Origin: Vanilla planifolia
Taxonomy: Eukaryota; Streptophyta; Magnoliopsida; Asparagales; Orchidaceae
Assembly (NCBI GenBank): GCA_023846275.1
Contig: CM043878.1
Coordinates: 6,999,501 to 7,063,500, forward strand
Direction: 5' to 3'
Length of the DNA stretch: 64,000 bases
Shown one piece after another: positions 52,132 to 62,811 of this stretch. Positions within the stretch are counted from its first letter, which is position 1, and each line of letters starts with the position of its first letter. Below the pieces are notes generated by a model, which searched no databases, had not been told where the DNA came from, and saw only the letters and a list, made by a program, of their open reading frames with translations. The position numbers and the translations under genes were made by a program.

Positions 52132-55100
52132 CTAGTCTTCAGTTGCATCTAAGTGTGAGCATTGTGTGTTCACTGCTGCAATGCATACCCGAAGAACTTC
52201 ATGAACAGCTCCTCGATGCAGTACTCTGAAGATCTCGTCGTCTTTGTCTTCAACGAGATTGCGAAGGGAGACTCGACGAGACCGGTGCTCGTCGTGCAGG
52301 CGGAAACCGTAGAACCATCTTCCTAGTTTAAACCAGCTTACACAAACTTCTCGATCCGACACCTGATTCCTATGAAGGGCCTCCAAGACTTCACTTGGCT
52401 GCAATGGGAGAATTCATCAACTAGCAAAAACCATGTAATTCACAGTAGCATAAAACCATGTTATTTTTTTTTTAAACAAACGATCGAGACTTAAACATTA
52501 TAGAAGTTTACAAAGTTTGAGGTTCGCAATTAGAGTAGCGAAATCTCGAGAGAGGGGCATTCTCCTTCTCCATGTGAAACTCTCTAAGGAGACCCTCTGG
52601 CAAAGAAATCGACAACGAGATTAATGCGAACAAGCATCTATTCTAAGATACCGCCGCCCACTTGTCATAATAGTTGACAAGAGGGAGAAGATAGAAGCAA
52701 CAACTATGACGCATTTGAGCTCTGTATTAGAGACAACAAAGGCATAGAGATGAATTCCAATGACTAGAAGGTGGCTAACATGGTCATATATCAATGTGGC
52801 TAACGTGGTTCCTATAAAAAACCTCACTACCCAAAACATACAAGGCCATGAAAAACCTATGACAATCCCATCCAATGACTCTCATGGTGAGGGAGAAAGC
52901 TCGTGTGAGAATGGGAATCCAATGTTGGGAGGGGAAGTCAAAGGATTCTTGCTGATAAAGATGGCTAAATATGCCCTTGGGGACCTTGAGGTAGGTGCTT
53001 CGACTTACAAAAAATTGCACTGAGTTGTAGTCCAAGCACATAAGAACATGACCCGATGAGCATGGGTAGTGTCGGGACCTGGATGATTGTGTGGCGGTTC
53101 ATGCCCTCGCTTCCCTCTCATGCTTGGCGAACCAACCCAAAAGGGCAACTAGAGGTGATATGGATAGCCATCCTACACTTGAAGCAAACAACAAATGGTC
53201 CATTATACTCAAAACGTAAGAAGAACCTCCCATAGCAACCCTCAACCCACAAGTCAGCCTTAACACGAATATGAGCAAATAAGGTGTGCTCTAGGAATGC
53301 GATGACAAAATCCATCGTGATAGGAACAACAGTGCTTCTCCTAATGCGAAAGAGATTTAACTCGTCCTAATAAATGAGTCCTAAACTTTGTTACTTAATC
53401 ATTGTAAAAGCAACATGATTCAAAAGAAGTCAAATTGCATAAACTATTTAATCTCTAATCAAATCAATAAATATGATACTATTGTTAAGAGAAAATATTT
53501 TAAGTGTTCTAGTTTAGCACAATATAGAAAACATGGATACTCGTTAACTTAAAAGTCAATACTAATAAATGAGGACCATAATTTATATATTAACATCTAA
53601 ATTTCTTATTAAATATCTAATGTATGACAACTCTTTATGTATACCTAAAAATTGAATTTTCTTGAATACATGCTTGTTCTTAATCTAAATTCACTTGTTC
53701 AACACGTGTGTGCGCGTGGGTGAGAAAGCAAACTGTCGGGCGCACACATGCACGTGTGTCGGTCTGTTTGCATGTATGTATCAAACAACAAAGGAAAATC
53801 ATATGATAAAATAAAACTAAATAAACGAGCTTCTTAGTAATGTTGCTTAGAATAGTATGCATTTTCTATGTATTGATAGCGTCAACTTAGGGGACTATGA
53901 AACACAAGAGGACCAAAGGAAACTTGATGAACAAATAATAAAAAATGTATTCAATACAAAAAACAATTCACTAGTAAGTTATAGCTAATAATTTATTGTT
54001 TCTACATCAACAACTTTCTTAAATAATAAATGTAGACCCATGACTAGAGAATTTCCTAATAATTTTACTCTCACATGAGAGTTTGCACCACTATCAAGCA
54101 TACCCACTACAATTTTATGAGAAAAGTTTAAATTGTTCAACATATGAGAATAAATTATAGTAGTCATATGACAATCTCTCAATAAGACAAATTATATTAA
54201 CACCAACTTAACTATCAAATCTAATATCAAATGTGTTCAAGTAAAGAGGAATAATCCACTCTTTTCATACCAAAATAATTCTCAAATATAAGATGCAAAA
54301 TAACTATTGATTCATACATGTCTTAACATCTCATCTACAAAATATAAAAACTAGTGCGTTCTGCTAGTATACACAATAATATATGTTACAATCATGGCTT
54401 CAACTAGCAACACAGTGCTATGAATAAGACATGCAAAACTTCAAGGATAAATAAGAAACTTAAGAATTCTAGATGTTAAATTTTTACTAAAAAAAATAGA
54501 GAAGAATTTAAATAATAAAAGATATTAAAGAACACTTACTTCAATTTGAAGCCAAACTAGGGAATAGTGTAATCCAACCAAATTAAGAAGCACACTACGT
54601 TTTCTTGAAAATACAAACGTCTGAACATCCTTGAAACCAAGCTTGTAGGAATGCAAATCGTTGAGCAATTTCAAATAATATCCAACTTCAAGTGATCCAT
54701 TTTGAGTACACTGTTCTAATAGTTCACTTATACTAGAAACTAAGAGAGATATACTCTGGTGTTTTTGAATATAAAATTCTCTCCATCCCTGTAACAAATG
54801 ATGAATTTAGATAAAAGAAAACATTAAGCGGAATTACATGCAAATGATGAAAATTTGATTGACTACAAAAAAAGCAAATAGTTAGGAGCTTAGAATCGTA
54901 TTAATGAATTGTCACATCAAAATCATTCAAACTTCAAAAATAACATTACGCCATAAATGATAAATCAATGTTGCATGAATTTAAAAATCTAAATTAGAAG
55001 TTCAAAAAGAAAAATGTTAGTTTTGCATAGCTTTTATTGAATAACTAAAAAGGTTAAACTAGATAGCTTGAAATATTGTTAAGATAAATTGTTGCTAATA

Positions 55101-56137
55101 ACTTTGTGTTTGTGAATTTGCTATTGGAAGTAAGTATTTAAATAGTTTATTATGTATTGATCAAAACACTTTTTAACTTCTTTGATAGAAAAATCAAATC
55201 AAAATGTTATAACTACACTTTGTCAAAATAAAGGGATCTTTTGCTCTATCAAAATTTTGCAATGACATGGTAGTCATAGGTCTCCATGTATCAAGAACAA
55301 GTACATTTTATTAAGTAGGTTGGCATAAAGAGCCTTTACTAGCAAAAGCAATTAAGACTTGTTTCCAAATCACATTTCAATACCAGTTTTTGAAAGGATT
55401 TCCTTTTTCTAATTCAAAATGACAATTTTATTCAAGTAAAACTCTTCCAAAAACTTAATCTTGAAAACCTCCTTTTGAATATTTATTCTAAACCCACAAG
55501 CTATTAACAACCAAAGCCTCAAAAGAGCCACTAAACAATCTCTATTTCCTGAAGGTAAGTTGTTTAGGAACAGGAATAATTATTTCACATGAACTTCAAT
55601 CTTCTATTGAGGAAAGCTAGGGTTTCCATCTAGGGGTAGATTCATTTATAGTAGAGATTTCTAAGAAAGAAAGTAATTTCCTGGGTTTCCATCTACGGTT
55701 TCTCATCGTTGAGCACACTTTGAAAAGAAAATAATTCCCTTCACGGTCAAATTCTAAGAAAAAAGTGAACGACAATAAATCGACGCATCAATCGCCCAAT
55801 TACAATTATCGCAGCAGCATGGTCAAAAGAAACTGAGGAAAAAGACAAGCCTGCGTGGGCGACAAATCGGTCTGGAATTCAGCAGAAGCTTCTCCCTCCG
55901 TAAGATCGGAGTTCCTCGTCAGTGAGGTTTCCCCCGTGGCAAAATCAAACCGTAGAATCGGCCACCTCCTCTTGGCCAGCTCCATCCACAGGCAATCAGA
56001 GGCGCATATCCCACGCCAGAAATGCGAGCACCTCCCCAGAGAGCAAAGATCCGTCGCCTTTTCTCCCCCACCCCAATCAAACAATCCATCAGAAATCAAA
56101 GTCACACCAAAATTTGTCTCCCTTTCACAAACACACA

Positions 56138-56180
<43 letters not shown>

Positions 56181-56256
56181 CAAGCAAATAGGCGATCTTG
56201 AGTGCGATGTCGGCAGGGATCGAGTTCCAGGCTAATTCGCACAGCGGAGCCGCCAT
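52132..56256 (-). CDS. F-box protein, four exons
   Basis: F-box proteins are substrate receptors of SCF ubiquitin ligases; the target is unknown. Minus-strand exons 56256-56179, 56057-55851, 54788-54540 and 52398-52132 give 266 residues. The F-box spans the first junction: WNSIPADIALKIAYLLE, then ATDLCSLGRCSHFWRGICAS and LWMELAKRRWP (residues about 10-58). The second half carries the conserved blocks GWREFYIQKH, YKLGFKDVQTFVF, LLNLVGLHYS, SWFKLGRWFYGFRLHDE and LHRGAVHEVLRV, typical of a plant F-box family without kelch or LRR repeats. Junctions are in phase 0 throughout. The weak point is the exon-2 donor: the in-phase choice is CAG|GCTTGT, a GC donor; no in-phase GT was found, so exon 2 may be shorter or an exon may be missing. 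Intron 1 has a GA microsatellite and intron 3 a LINE relic. Confidence 0.85.
52900..53320 (-). mobile_element. LINE ORF1 fragment with zinc knuckle
   Basis: In the minus-strand sense of intron 3 of the F-box gene, a frame at 53315-53118 reads EHTLFAHIRVKADLW followed by FEYNGPFVVCFKCRMAIH and ITSSCP. This is the end of a DUF4283-like segment plus a complete CX2CX4HX4C knuckle, the plan of plant LINE ORF1 proteins. Past a frame change it continues with CAWTTTQC near 53030, like the family's GPWTTVQ. Ends and target duplications were not found. It may belong to the same kind of element as the relic at 26170-28280. Confidence 0.7.
56140..56177. repeat. (GA)n microsatellite in F-box intron 1
   Basis: A perfect GA run of about 38 bases abuts the intron-1 donor: on the gene strand the exon ends GAG and the intron opens GTCTCTCTCT. 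Length changes would alter the sequence just after the splice site. Confidence 0.93.
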
Positions 56257-57410
56257 GGCCGTGCGCGGGATCTACTGTGGCAGGTAGGAGTGAGAGACGT
56301 GAAGAAAAGAAGTGCTGAGCAACGAAGTCGCGTCTCCGATTAAAAATAAACGGTAAAAAAAGAAATATATAATTTGTGATTTTTTACACGTATTTATTAT
56401 TCTGTTTTAGTTTCTTCTTTTAAAAAAAAATTTAAACTCTACTTTGTCCAAATGATTATTATTCAGTAAAACAAATTAAAAAGAAATTTTATGTTATGAT
56501 TTAAATTTGAAAATAAAAATTCTAAAAAGAACTTTTCAAAATCACGTACCAAACATACCCAAAATCCTCTCTACTTTGACTGTGCTAATTATATATATGC
56601 AAATGAAATTATATATAGTTATATAATTATTTTTAATAAATAAATTAAATCCGACAGTCATATTTTTTTTAATTATACTTTTTTTTTTTAAATAATTCTT
56701 ATAATTGATGCACGCATCAAAAGTTTAATATCTCCAGTTAGTTCATGTATAAAGTAAGTTATGCACACAAGTTTTAATTATTTTAATGAATATTTAATTT
56801 AAATAAAGCATGGCTAATTTAATATCTTATTCATGTGCATTATTTTAAATAATTAATATGATTGATGAACATATTACATATTAATTAATTTATATAATAT
56901 TTCATTATATACTATTCAAAGACTCATTGAGCATGTTCCTTAGGCGAAGCTAATTCGATTATGAATAATTCATTTTATTGTAAATTTAAAATTTACAGAA
57001 AAATTTAATCAACACTTGCAAAATTTTAAAATATAAACTAACAGTTACAATTTTGTGTCTTTATTAATCAAAATAAGGACAGAAATATATAAAGTAATTG
57101 TTTTTAATCAGTTAAATAAAGCATTTTTTCTTGCAGAATACATTTTATTTTTTCTGCAAAAAAATATTTTAAAATTAAAATTAGCTAACAAAGAATCAAA
57201 GCATGTATGTTCCCACAAGAACAAATACTCCCAAGTTGCATTTTATTCATTTTCCAACTGTTGAAGATAGACCACATGAATGAATAAGTAAAGCAAAAAT
57301 GACAACATTCACATAGGAACCACAGAAAGGTACCAAACAAACTTCAAAACCAGTACTCACTTTTATCAACTGTACTGCACAAATTCGAGCAAACATAGCC
57401 ACCATGGCCC
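56257..57410. other. Intergenic spacer between the F-box and CCT genes
   Basis: This is the upstream region of the F-box gene and the 3' flank of the CCT gene, both on the minus strand. The first 100 bases beside the F-box start are GC-richer; the rest is AT-rich without recognised genes. Confidence 0.5.
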
Positions 57411-57895
57411 TCAGATCTGCCCGACCTTCGCAAAACGACCCTTTATCCTCACCCTGTTGTCTGCCCGAGCCTTCCTCGATTCATATCGTATAAGCTTATC
57501 GTATCTACATGATCAGTAGCAAACTCGTTACGACCATGTTTGCAAGTTGCATTTCAATCTAACTTCACGAAAGTTCATCAAAACTTCATTACATTTTCAA
57601 ACTTTCTTTTTCAAAACCTCATTTCTAAATTCACAAGTTGCATAGATTACCTTCGTGTCTTTCTCTTCTCCTTGTACCTTGAAAGGACAGAACTGCGGTC
57701 GAATACTCCAAGGGCGTCTCTGCGTGGAACTGATGTAAGATTCCCACAAGAGTTTGGATTGTTTGGATCTTTCTCAGTGGCTCCAGGAAGGTTTGCAGAT
57801 GATGCAGCTTCTATGGTGCAATCAACTAAAGAAATATTTATGGGGCTGCTGAGAGCTTCCTGATGGTCTCTTTGTTTGGATTGCATGTTACTAAG
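57411..57895 (-). CDS. CCT-domain protein (probably CONSTANS-like), last two exons
   Basis: The CCT motif (about 43 residues) carries nuclear-localisation and NF-Y/DNA-binding functions in CONSTANS, its relatives and clock regulators. Minus-strand exons 57895-57651 and 57504-57411 join across a GT-AG intron (57650-57505) that splits an Arg codon, rebuilding [15 protein letters not shown] followed by [20 protein letters not shown] and KGRFAKV, a full CCT domain. The stop at 57413-57411 comes four residues after it (GQI*), so the domain is C-terminal as in CONSTANS-like proteins. The part before it is Ser/Asn-rich ([21 protein letters not shown]). The acceptor at 57896 is CAG, phase 0. The N-terminal part, where B-boxes would be, was not found, so the CONSTANS-like assignment is inference; other CCT families remain possible. 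Confidence 0.85.
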
Positions 57896-58619
57896 CTGCA
57901 AATGAAGTTGCTTACATTAGAACATAGCATACTTGGTTTCTCAACAAAAAAATGATGCAAACTGTGACTTATCTCCACATTGAATGATTAATTGGAGCTA
58001 ATCTCAGGAGAAGTTATCAGATTCACTGCCGTGAAGTAAAAGTATCCTTGGTACTACTTGGTTTTGTGTTATCATATGTTAATATTGCATGGCTACTGAT
58101 TTTACAAGTAAACCTTACTTGACAAGCCTAACTCAAATTAGATGTCACTCTAATGTTACAGAATTGTACATCCGTTTGTTATCTGATGTATTGAACCAAA
58201 CCCTTTATTATTGTTTCATAGTTTGATTTAATATTTCAAGTAGCAAAGACACATAATATGATGCCTATAAAGAATGCAAAAGAATTTGGTTCATATCAAA
58301 AGACAACCTCCAAGTAGCAGATAGATTAAGATTATACAATAGCACTTTAGTTTATTCATCCTATTTAAGATAACCTTTTCAACTCAAGATTTCTCTCAAA
58401 AGCTTAGCCCCTTTTATGATCTTGTATACAACAAGAACATATTAAGTATAATTGAATGGAACTGATAAGAACAATAATTTGCACAAAAAAAACATACTAA
58501 AAGGTAAGTGTATTTTTATTCAAAGCTATTTATTGAACAAAATCATTAAACAAAATATCAAGAAAAGATTATTAATAATAACCAAAGAAAATACAAAATA
58601 TGATGCAAAACCTTATTGG

Positions 58620-59690
58620 ATTCATGTAGGACATATACAGTATTTGGTGCATCTCTCTCATTTGTGGTCAAGATTGAAAGATATTTCATGCAATGAAAAT
58701 AGTACAATGTTTCAAGTCATCACTCATCCCAAATTAGAATGCATCTTAGAGAAATGATACTCAAAATAACTACTACAAAAATTCCTGCTGCTATTGTAAA
58801 TTGAAGTATGGATGTTAGATTTTTTTACAATAGTCTTATTTGAAATTTGATTAGTTTGAGTTTGAGATTTGAATTAAGGTTCCAACTCGTGAAGGAGTTC
58901 AATCAAAAGGGAAAATAAAGTTTGTAAACGAATAGTTTTTGTTGATGACAAAAAATTCTATGTGGTTGTTGTCATGGCTTCTACTTCAGGTGTGAAAATC
59001 GTCCATCCCTCTCAATGTTGCGACTTCGCTGAGAAATCATTTGTAAGACTGAAAATATCTTGAACCTTTCATCATTTGTTGCAGGAAGATTTTTCCATTA
59101 ACCCTAGGGCTATATCAACCATCCTCAAAATTCCTCTCCACTACGACTTGTAATTCCAGTAGAGTACTCTGATGCCATCAAATTGGCATTAGATCCATTG
59201 CTCCCCCATCAAATTGGTTTCATGGAAGATGTTGTTGAATTCATATAAGAAAGATGCAATTTTAATCTGTCCACTTGAAGTAGTATTTGGGTATATCTCT
59301 TTCATTCATGGTCAAAACAAAGAGGTATCTGATATGTTGGCAAGAGCACTAAAAGTTTTCAGTTCATTGCTAAACACAAGTTAGAGTACATTTTGGAGAA
59401 AAACAAACTCAAAAGTGACTCCAACAAAAAATTCTTATTGCTTTTTACTTCCAGTTTGAATTTTAGATAGTTTTATATTGGTTATATTCAAAATTTGCTT
59501 AGTTTGAGATTGAAATTTGAATTACGACACATTCAGCCAATGAAGGCAGGTTTTACTCTATTTAGTTAAATAGTTTTTGTTGATGAATAAAAAAAATTAT
59601 CTTTTGATTGCTATCAAGCCTTCTACTCATAATGTAAGACCCGTCCATTATTCTTAGTGATGCAAATCCATTAAGAAAAGCCATATTTGT
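58620..59690. repeat. Direct duplication A, two diverged ~430-base copies
   Basis: Copy 1 is about 58620-59050 and copy 2 about 59260-59690. Matching landmarks in order are CAGTATTTGG / TAGTATTTGG, ATCTCTCTCATTTGTGGTCAA / ATCTCTTTCATTCATGGTCAA, AGTTTGAGATTGAAATTTGAATTA-like words, and ATAGTTTTTGTTGATGA. The unit also includes the gag-like fragment between them. The copies are well diverged, so the duplication is old. Confidence 0.75.
59090..59250 (+). mobile_element. Plant retroelement gag-like fragment
   Basis: The plus strand at about 59096-59150 reads INPRAISTILKIPLHYDL, followed after a frame change by SDAIKLALDPLLPHQIGF. This resembles the region of plant transposon and retrotransposon proteins in which a conserved 'N-x-x-A-I-x-x-x-L-x-[IL]-P' segment occurs. 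It is short, broken and assigned from memory. Confidence 0.4.
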
Positions 59691-59811
59691 CATCCTTAAC
59701 TAACCACATCAATCATGAGACAAAGCTAAACAATTTCGATTTAGTTCACAAAATTAGGAAGCAATTGTTATTTAAATTTGGAATAAAATTTTAGGATCAT
59801 TTATTAAAAGG

Positions 59812-61905
59812 TCATTTCTAATAGTAATGACTACTAAGAAAGTTCAATAGCAAAAAACCTCCATTTTATCAATTATGATTTTGATAAAATGGCTAACTAA
59901 AAGGCTCTTAATTTCTTGATCTTTCTGATAACACCTTATTCCATTCAAACTTGTCTTTGTTATCAGAGCTATTTGTTCCATGCTTAGCTCAATTTCAAAG
60001 TTAACAATTATTTGATTCCATTACTTAAATTTCTTGTCCTTGCTAATAATTTGGTTAACCCAAACTTTAATTTGTTCAAACGAATTAATGATAATTCAAA
60101 CTAAACCAAGATTAGTTTTCTCACCCAATATCTCCACCTATGTTGGCAACTAAGAAACAAGTCTGAATGACCAATAGCTAGATGAAGGTTGGTCTAATGC
60201 ATTCAATGATTTTGTTTATCAAACTATAACCACACCAAATTATTGAAGACAAACCAATTAAGCATTTCCTGGTAGGTGAGAAAAGAAAAATATCAAAACA
60301 AATCAAGTCATTTTTAAATTACAATTTGGTTGGTCCCAACAGAATTAAATCAAGCCAAAGAATTTTACTCAGAGTTTAGCTTGAAGTCATGATCCTAATG
60401 TGATTAGCTCAACATCAAGATGATAGTGTTGTTGCCTTTAGTGTACGTATACGTAATAACAATAACAAACTCTAATTCCATTATGTGTACGTGAATCCTT
60501 AGATGCTACCATACTTAATTTATTATGACATAATCAAACTTAAATGGTCATTATGATATACATTATCTAAATATATACGTTGCTCCCTCATTGATGTGTC
60601 AATGGAAGTGGAGTGCAGTTAGAGAAGGTTGTCATGTTTATTACCATTGACACTCCTAAGTTTATGCCAAATGATTATTGATGTCTAGATAAGTTTTTCG
60701 ACACAAGATTGGCCCTACAATTTTGTTATTGTCAAGAAGGACAACAAAGAAGATGCGTAGAATGTTATGAAGCACCTGAGTCTTAATGAGTCCTCGTGCT
60801 ACTATAGAGATCTTCAAGGGGATAATGTTCACCCATACTTATAATTAAGAGAATGATGAGGGAGGTTAAGGTATTCTATTTATGATTTAGATGTGCATGG
60901 TGTAATTAAATACTATAATAAGGTGTTAAAATTAAGTAATGTGGTGTTATATTTGTAATTTTTTATACCTTAGATATGATATACATCATTTTTAAATATT
61001 GGGTGTCTTAACTATAATTCCATAATTTCACAATTTTTTGTTGAATATATATATATAAACAAAAAAATAATAATTACTAATTTTTAAATTTAGAATTCTC
61101 ATAATCCATAAATTTCCTTTCAATATATTCAATCAAGGAACATTGTACAAATCCATCCAAACAATAAACTTTATGATTGAATTAATCAAAATGTCATTTC
61201 TAATAGTAATTATTGCTAAGAAAGTTCAATAGCAAAAGAACTCCATTTTATTAATTATAACCTCAATAGAATGGCTAATTAAAAGGCTCTTAATTTCTTG
61301 ATCTTTCTTGTGACACCCTATTTCATTCAAACTTGTACTAGTGATAAGAGCTATTTGTTCAATGCTTTACTCAATTTCAAAGTTAATAGTTATTTGATTC
61401 CATTAATTAAATTTTTTGTCCTTGCTAACAATTTGGTTAACCCAAAATTCAATTTGTTCAAACGAATTTATGACGATTCAAACTAAATCAAGATTAGTTT
61501 TCTCACCAAATATCTCCACCAATGTTGGCAGCCAAGAAACAAGTGTGAATGACCAATTGTTAGATGAAGGTTTGTCTGATACATTCAATAATTTGGTTTA
61601 TCAAACTATAACCACACCAAATTGTTGAAGACAAACCAATTAAGCATCCTTGGTTGGTAAGAAAAAAAAATATCAAACCAAAACAAGTCATTTATAAATT
61701 TGGTCCCACCATAATTAAATAAAGCCAAATAATTTTACTCAAAGTTTAGTTTGAAGTTGTGATCCCAATGCTATGAGCTCAACATCAAGATGGCATTGTT
61801 GTTGCCTTTAATGCACGTATACATACCAACAATAACAAACTTTAATACCATTATATAGGGTTAGTTATGTGAATCCTTAGATGCTACCATATTTAATTTA
61901 TTAAT
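59812..61905. repeat. Direct duplication B, two ~715-base copies
   Basis: Copy 1 spans about 59812-60527 and copy 2 about 61191-61905, separated by about 660 bases. They agree over their whole length, with landmarks TCATTTCTAATAGTAAT, AAAAGGCTCTTAATTTCTTG, GGTTAACCCAAA, TTGTTCAAACGAATT, TCAACATCAAGATG and GTGAATCCTTAGATGCTACC, with scattered substitutions and small indels. They could be the two LTRs of a collapsed element or a local segment duplication; I found no TG...CA ends or target duplication to decide. Confidence 0.85.
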
Positions 61906-62601
61906 AACATTTTCTTAAAATCCAACAAACTTTACTAGGTAAATTTGATATAGAATAATAAAGATGAAATAATGATATCATTGGGGTGAATCATATGGTA
62001 TAATACTATACTATTAGTATATGAGAAAGATTAAGATTTATTGATGTGTACTTGAAAAGGAATTATTGTTCTCTTTCTTTTAAAATTCTTAATGTTCTTC
62101 AATAATTGTTAGTTTGCCCAAATATATTAATTGCAAAATTTTCGATATCATAAACACAAAATTAGAGCTTTTGTTTGTCGCAAAAATTTATCAAAATATC
62201 ACAAAATGCAATCAAGAAACATAGAATATAAAGTTGAGAAAGATCTAAGCACTAAAGCAAATAGTAAAATTAACATAATAGGATGACTTTATTATTTGTT
62301 GTACTACTTCAGATCATAAATTGAGAAGATATAGCCTTTGCATATAATGTGAAATTAATTGATTAATTTTTTTCATGTAATGTAAAATTAATTAAATTGA
62401 TATATCCCATAACTTGCATGTGAAAATACATAACTTTTCATAGGTTTGGACCATAAAAGAGCTACACATTCTGAAAATTCACATCCCATACTGATCTGAA
62501 ATAAAACATTCTGCATAACTCACTAGTGCACTTGTACTTCAAGAAGCAAACTCCAGAAAAGCTGCAAACAAACATAATATTTGAAAAGGTCAGAAGCATA
62601 C

Positions 62602-62811
62602 CTCAAAGCTGGGTGGTGCTACAAATATTGGATTGTAATCATGCTTAGAATGCAACTTTTCCCTATGGAAGCTCTCAAGAGGCATGGAACTAAATTCAGT
62701 AATTGGTTCAACCTCGTCAATGTAATTAATCCCATCATGCTCAGCTTTTCTTAAATCACGAATCTGACGATGTATCTCTTCCTTGAGTTTCCCACAATAC
62801 AAATTCCTATC
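62602..62811 (-). CDS. Candidate exon upstream of the CCT gene
   Basis: On the minus strand an acceptor (AAAACAG before 62811) and a donor (GAG|GTATGC after 62602) bound a 70-codon open block, phase 0 at both ends, which matches the phase-0 acceptor of the CCT exon at 57895. The peptide starts DRNLYCGKLKEEIHRQIRDL, then has an acidic segment YIDEVEPITEF and ends NPIFVAPPSFE. It has no B-box and matches no domain I know. Its coding nature is supported by splice signals and composition; its link to the CCT exons is inference, and it could belong to a separate gene running off the window. Confidence 0.5.

Larger units (their letters stand above)
57896..62601 (-). other. Long putative intron of the CCT gene, filled with repeats
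   Basis: If the exon at 62602-62811 belongs to the CCT gene, this 4.7-kb stretch is one intron: donor GTATGC and acceptor TTTGCAG, both phase 0. It contains two duplicated blocks (58620-59690 and 59810-61905) and a plant retroelement gag-like fragment. No further exon was recognised. Confidence 0.5.

Noticed and set aside
55855..56235. Plus-strand frames of 89-126 codons with Arg-Glu repeats
   Set aside because: They are the reverse of F-box exons 1-2 and of the GA microsatellite; the RERERE stretch is the translated GA repeat.
52132..57895. F-box exons and CCT exons as one gene, since they lie on the same strand about 1.1 kb apart
   Set aside because: The CCT gene has its own stop at 57411 and the F-box gene its own start at 56256 in a GC-rich promoter context.
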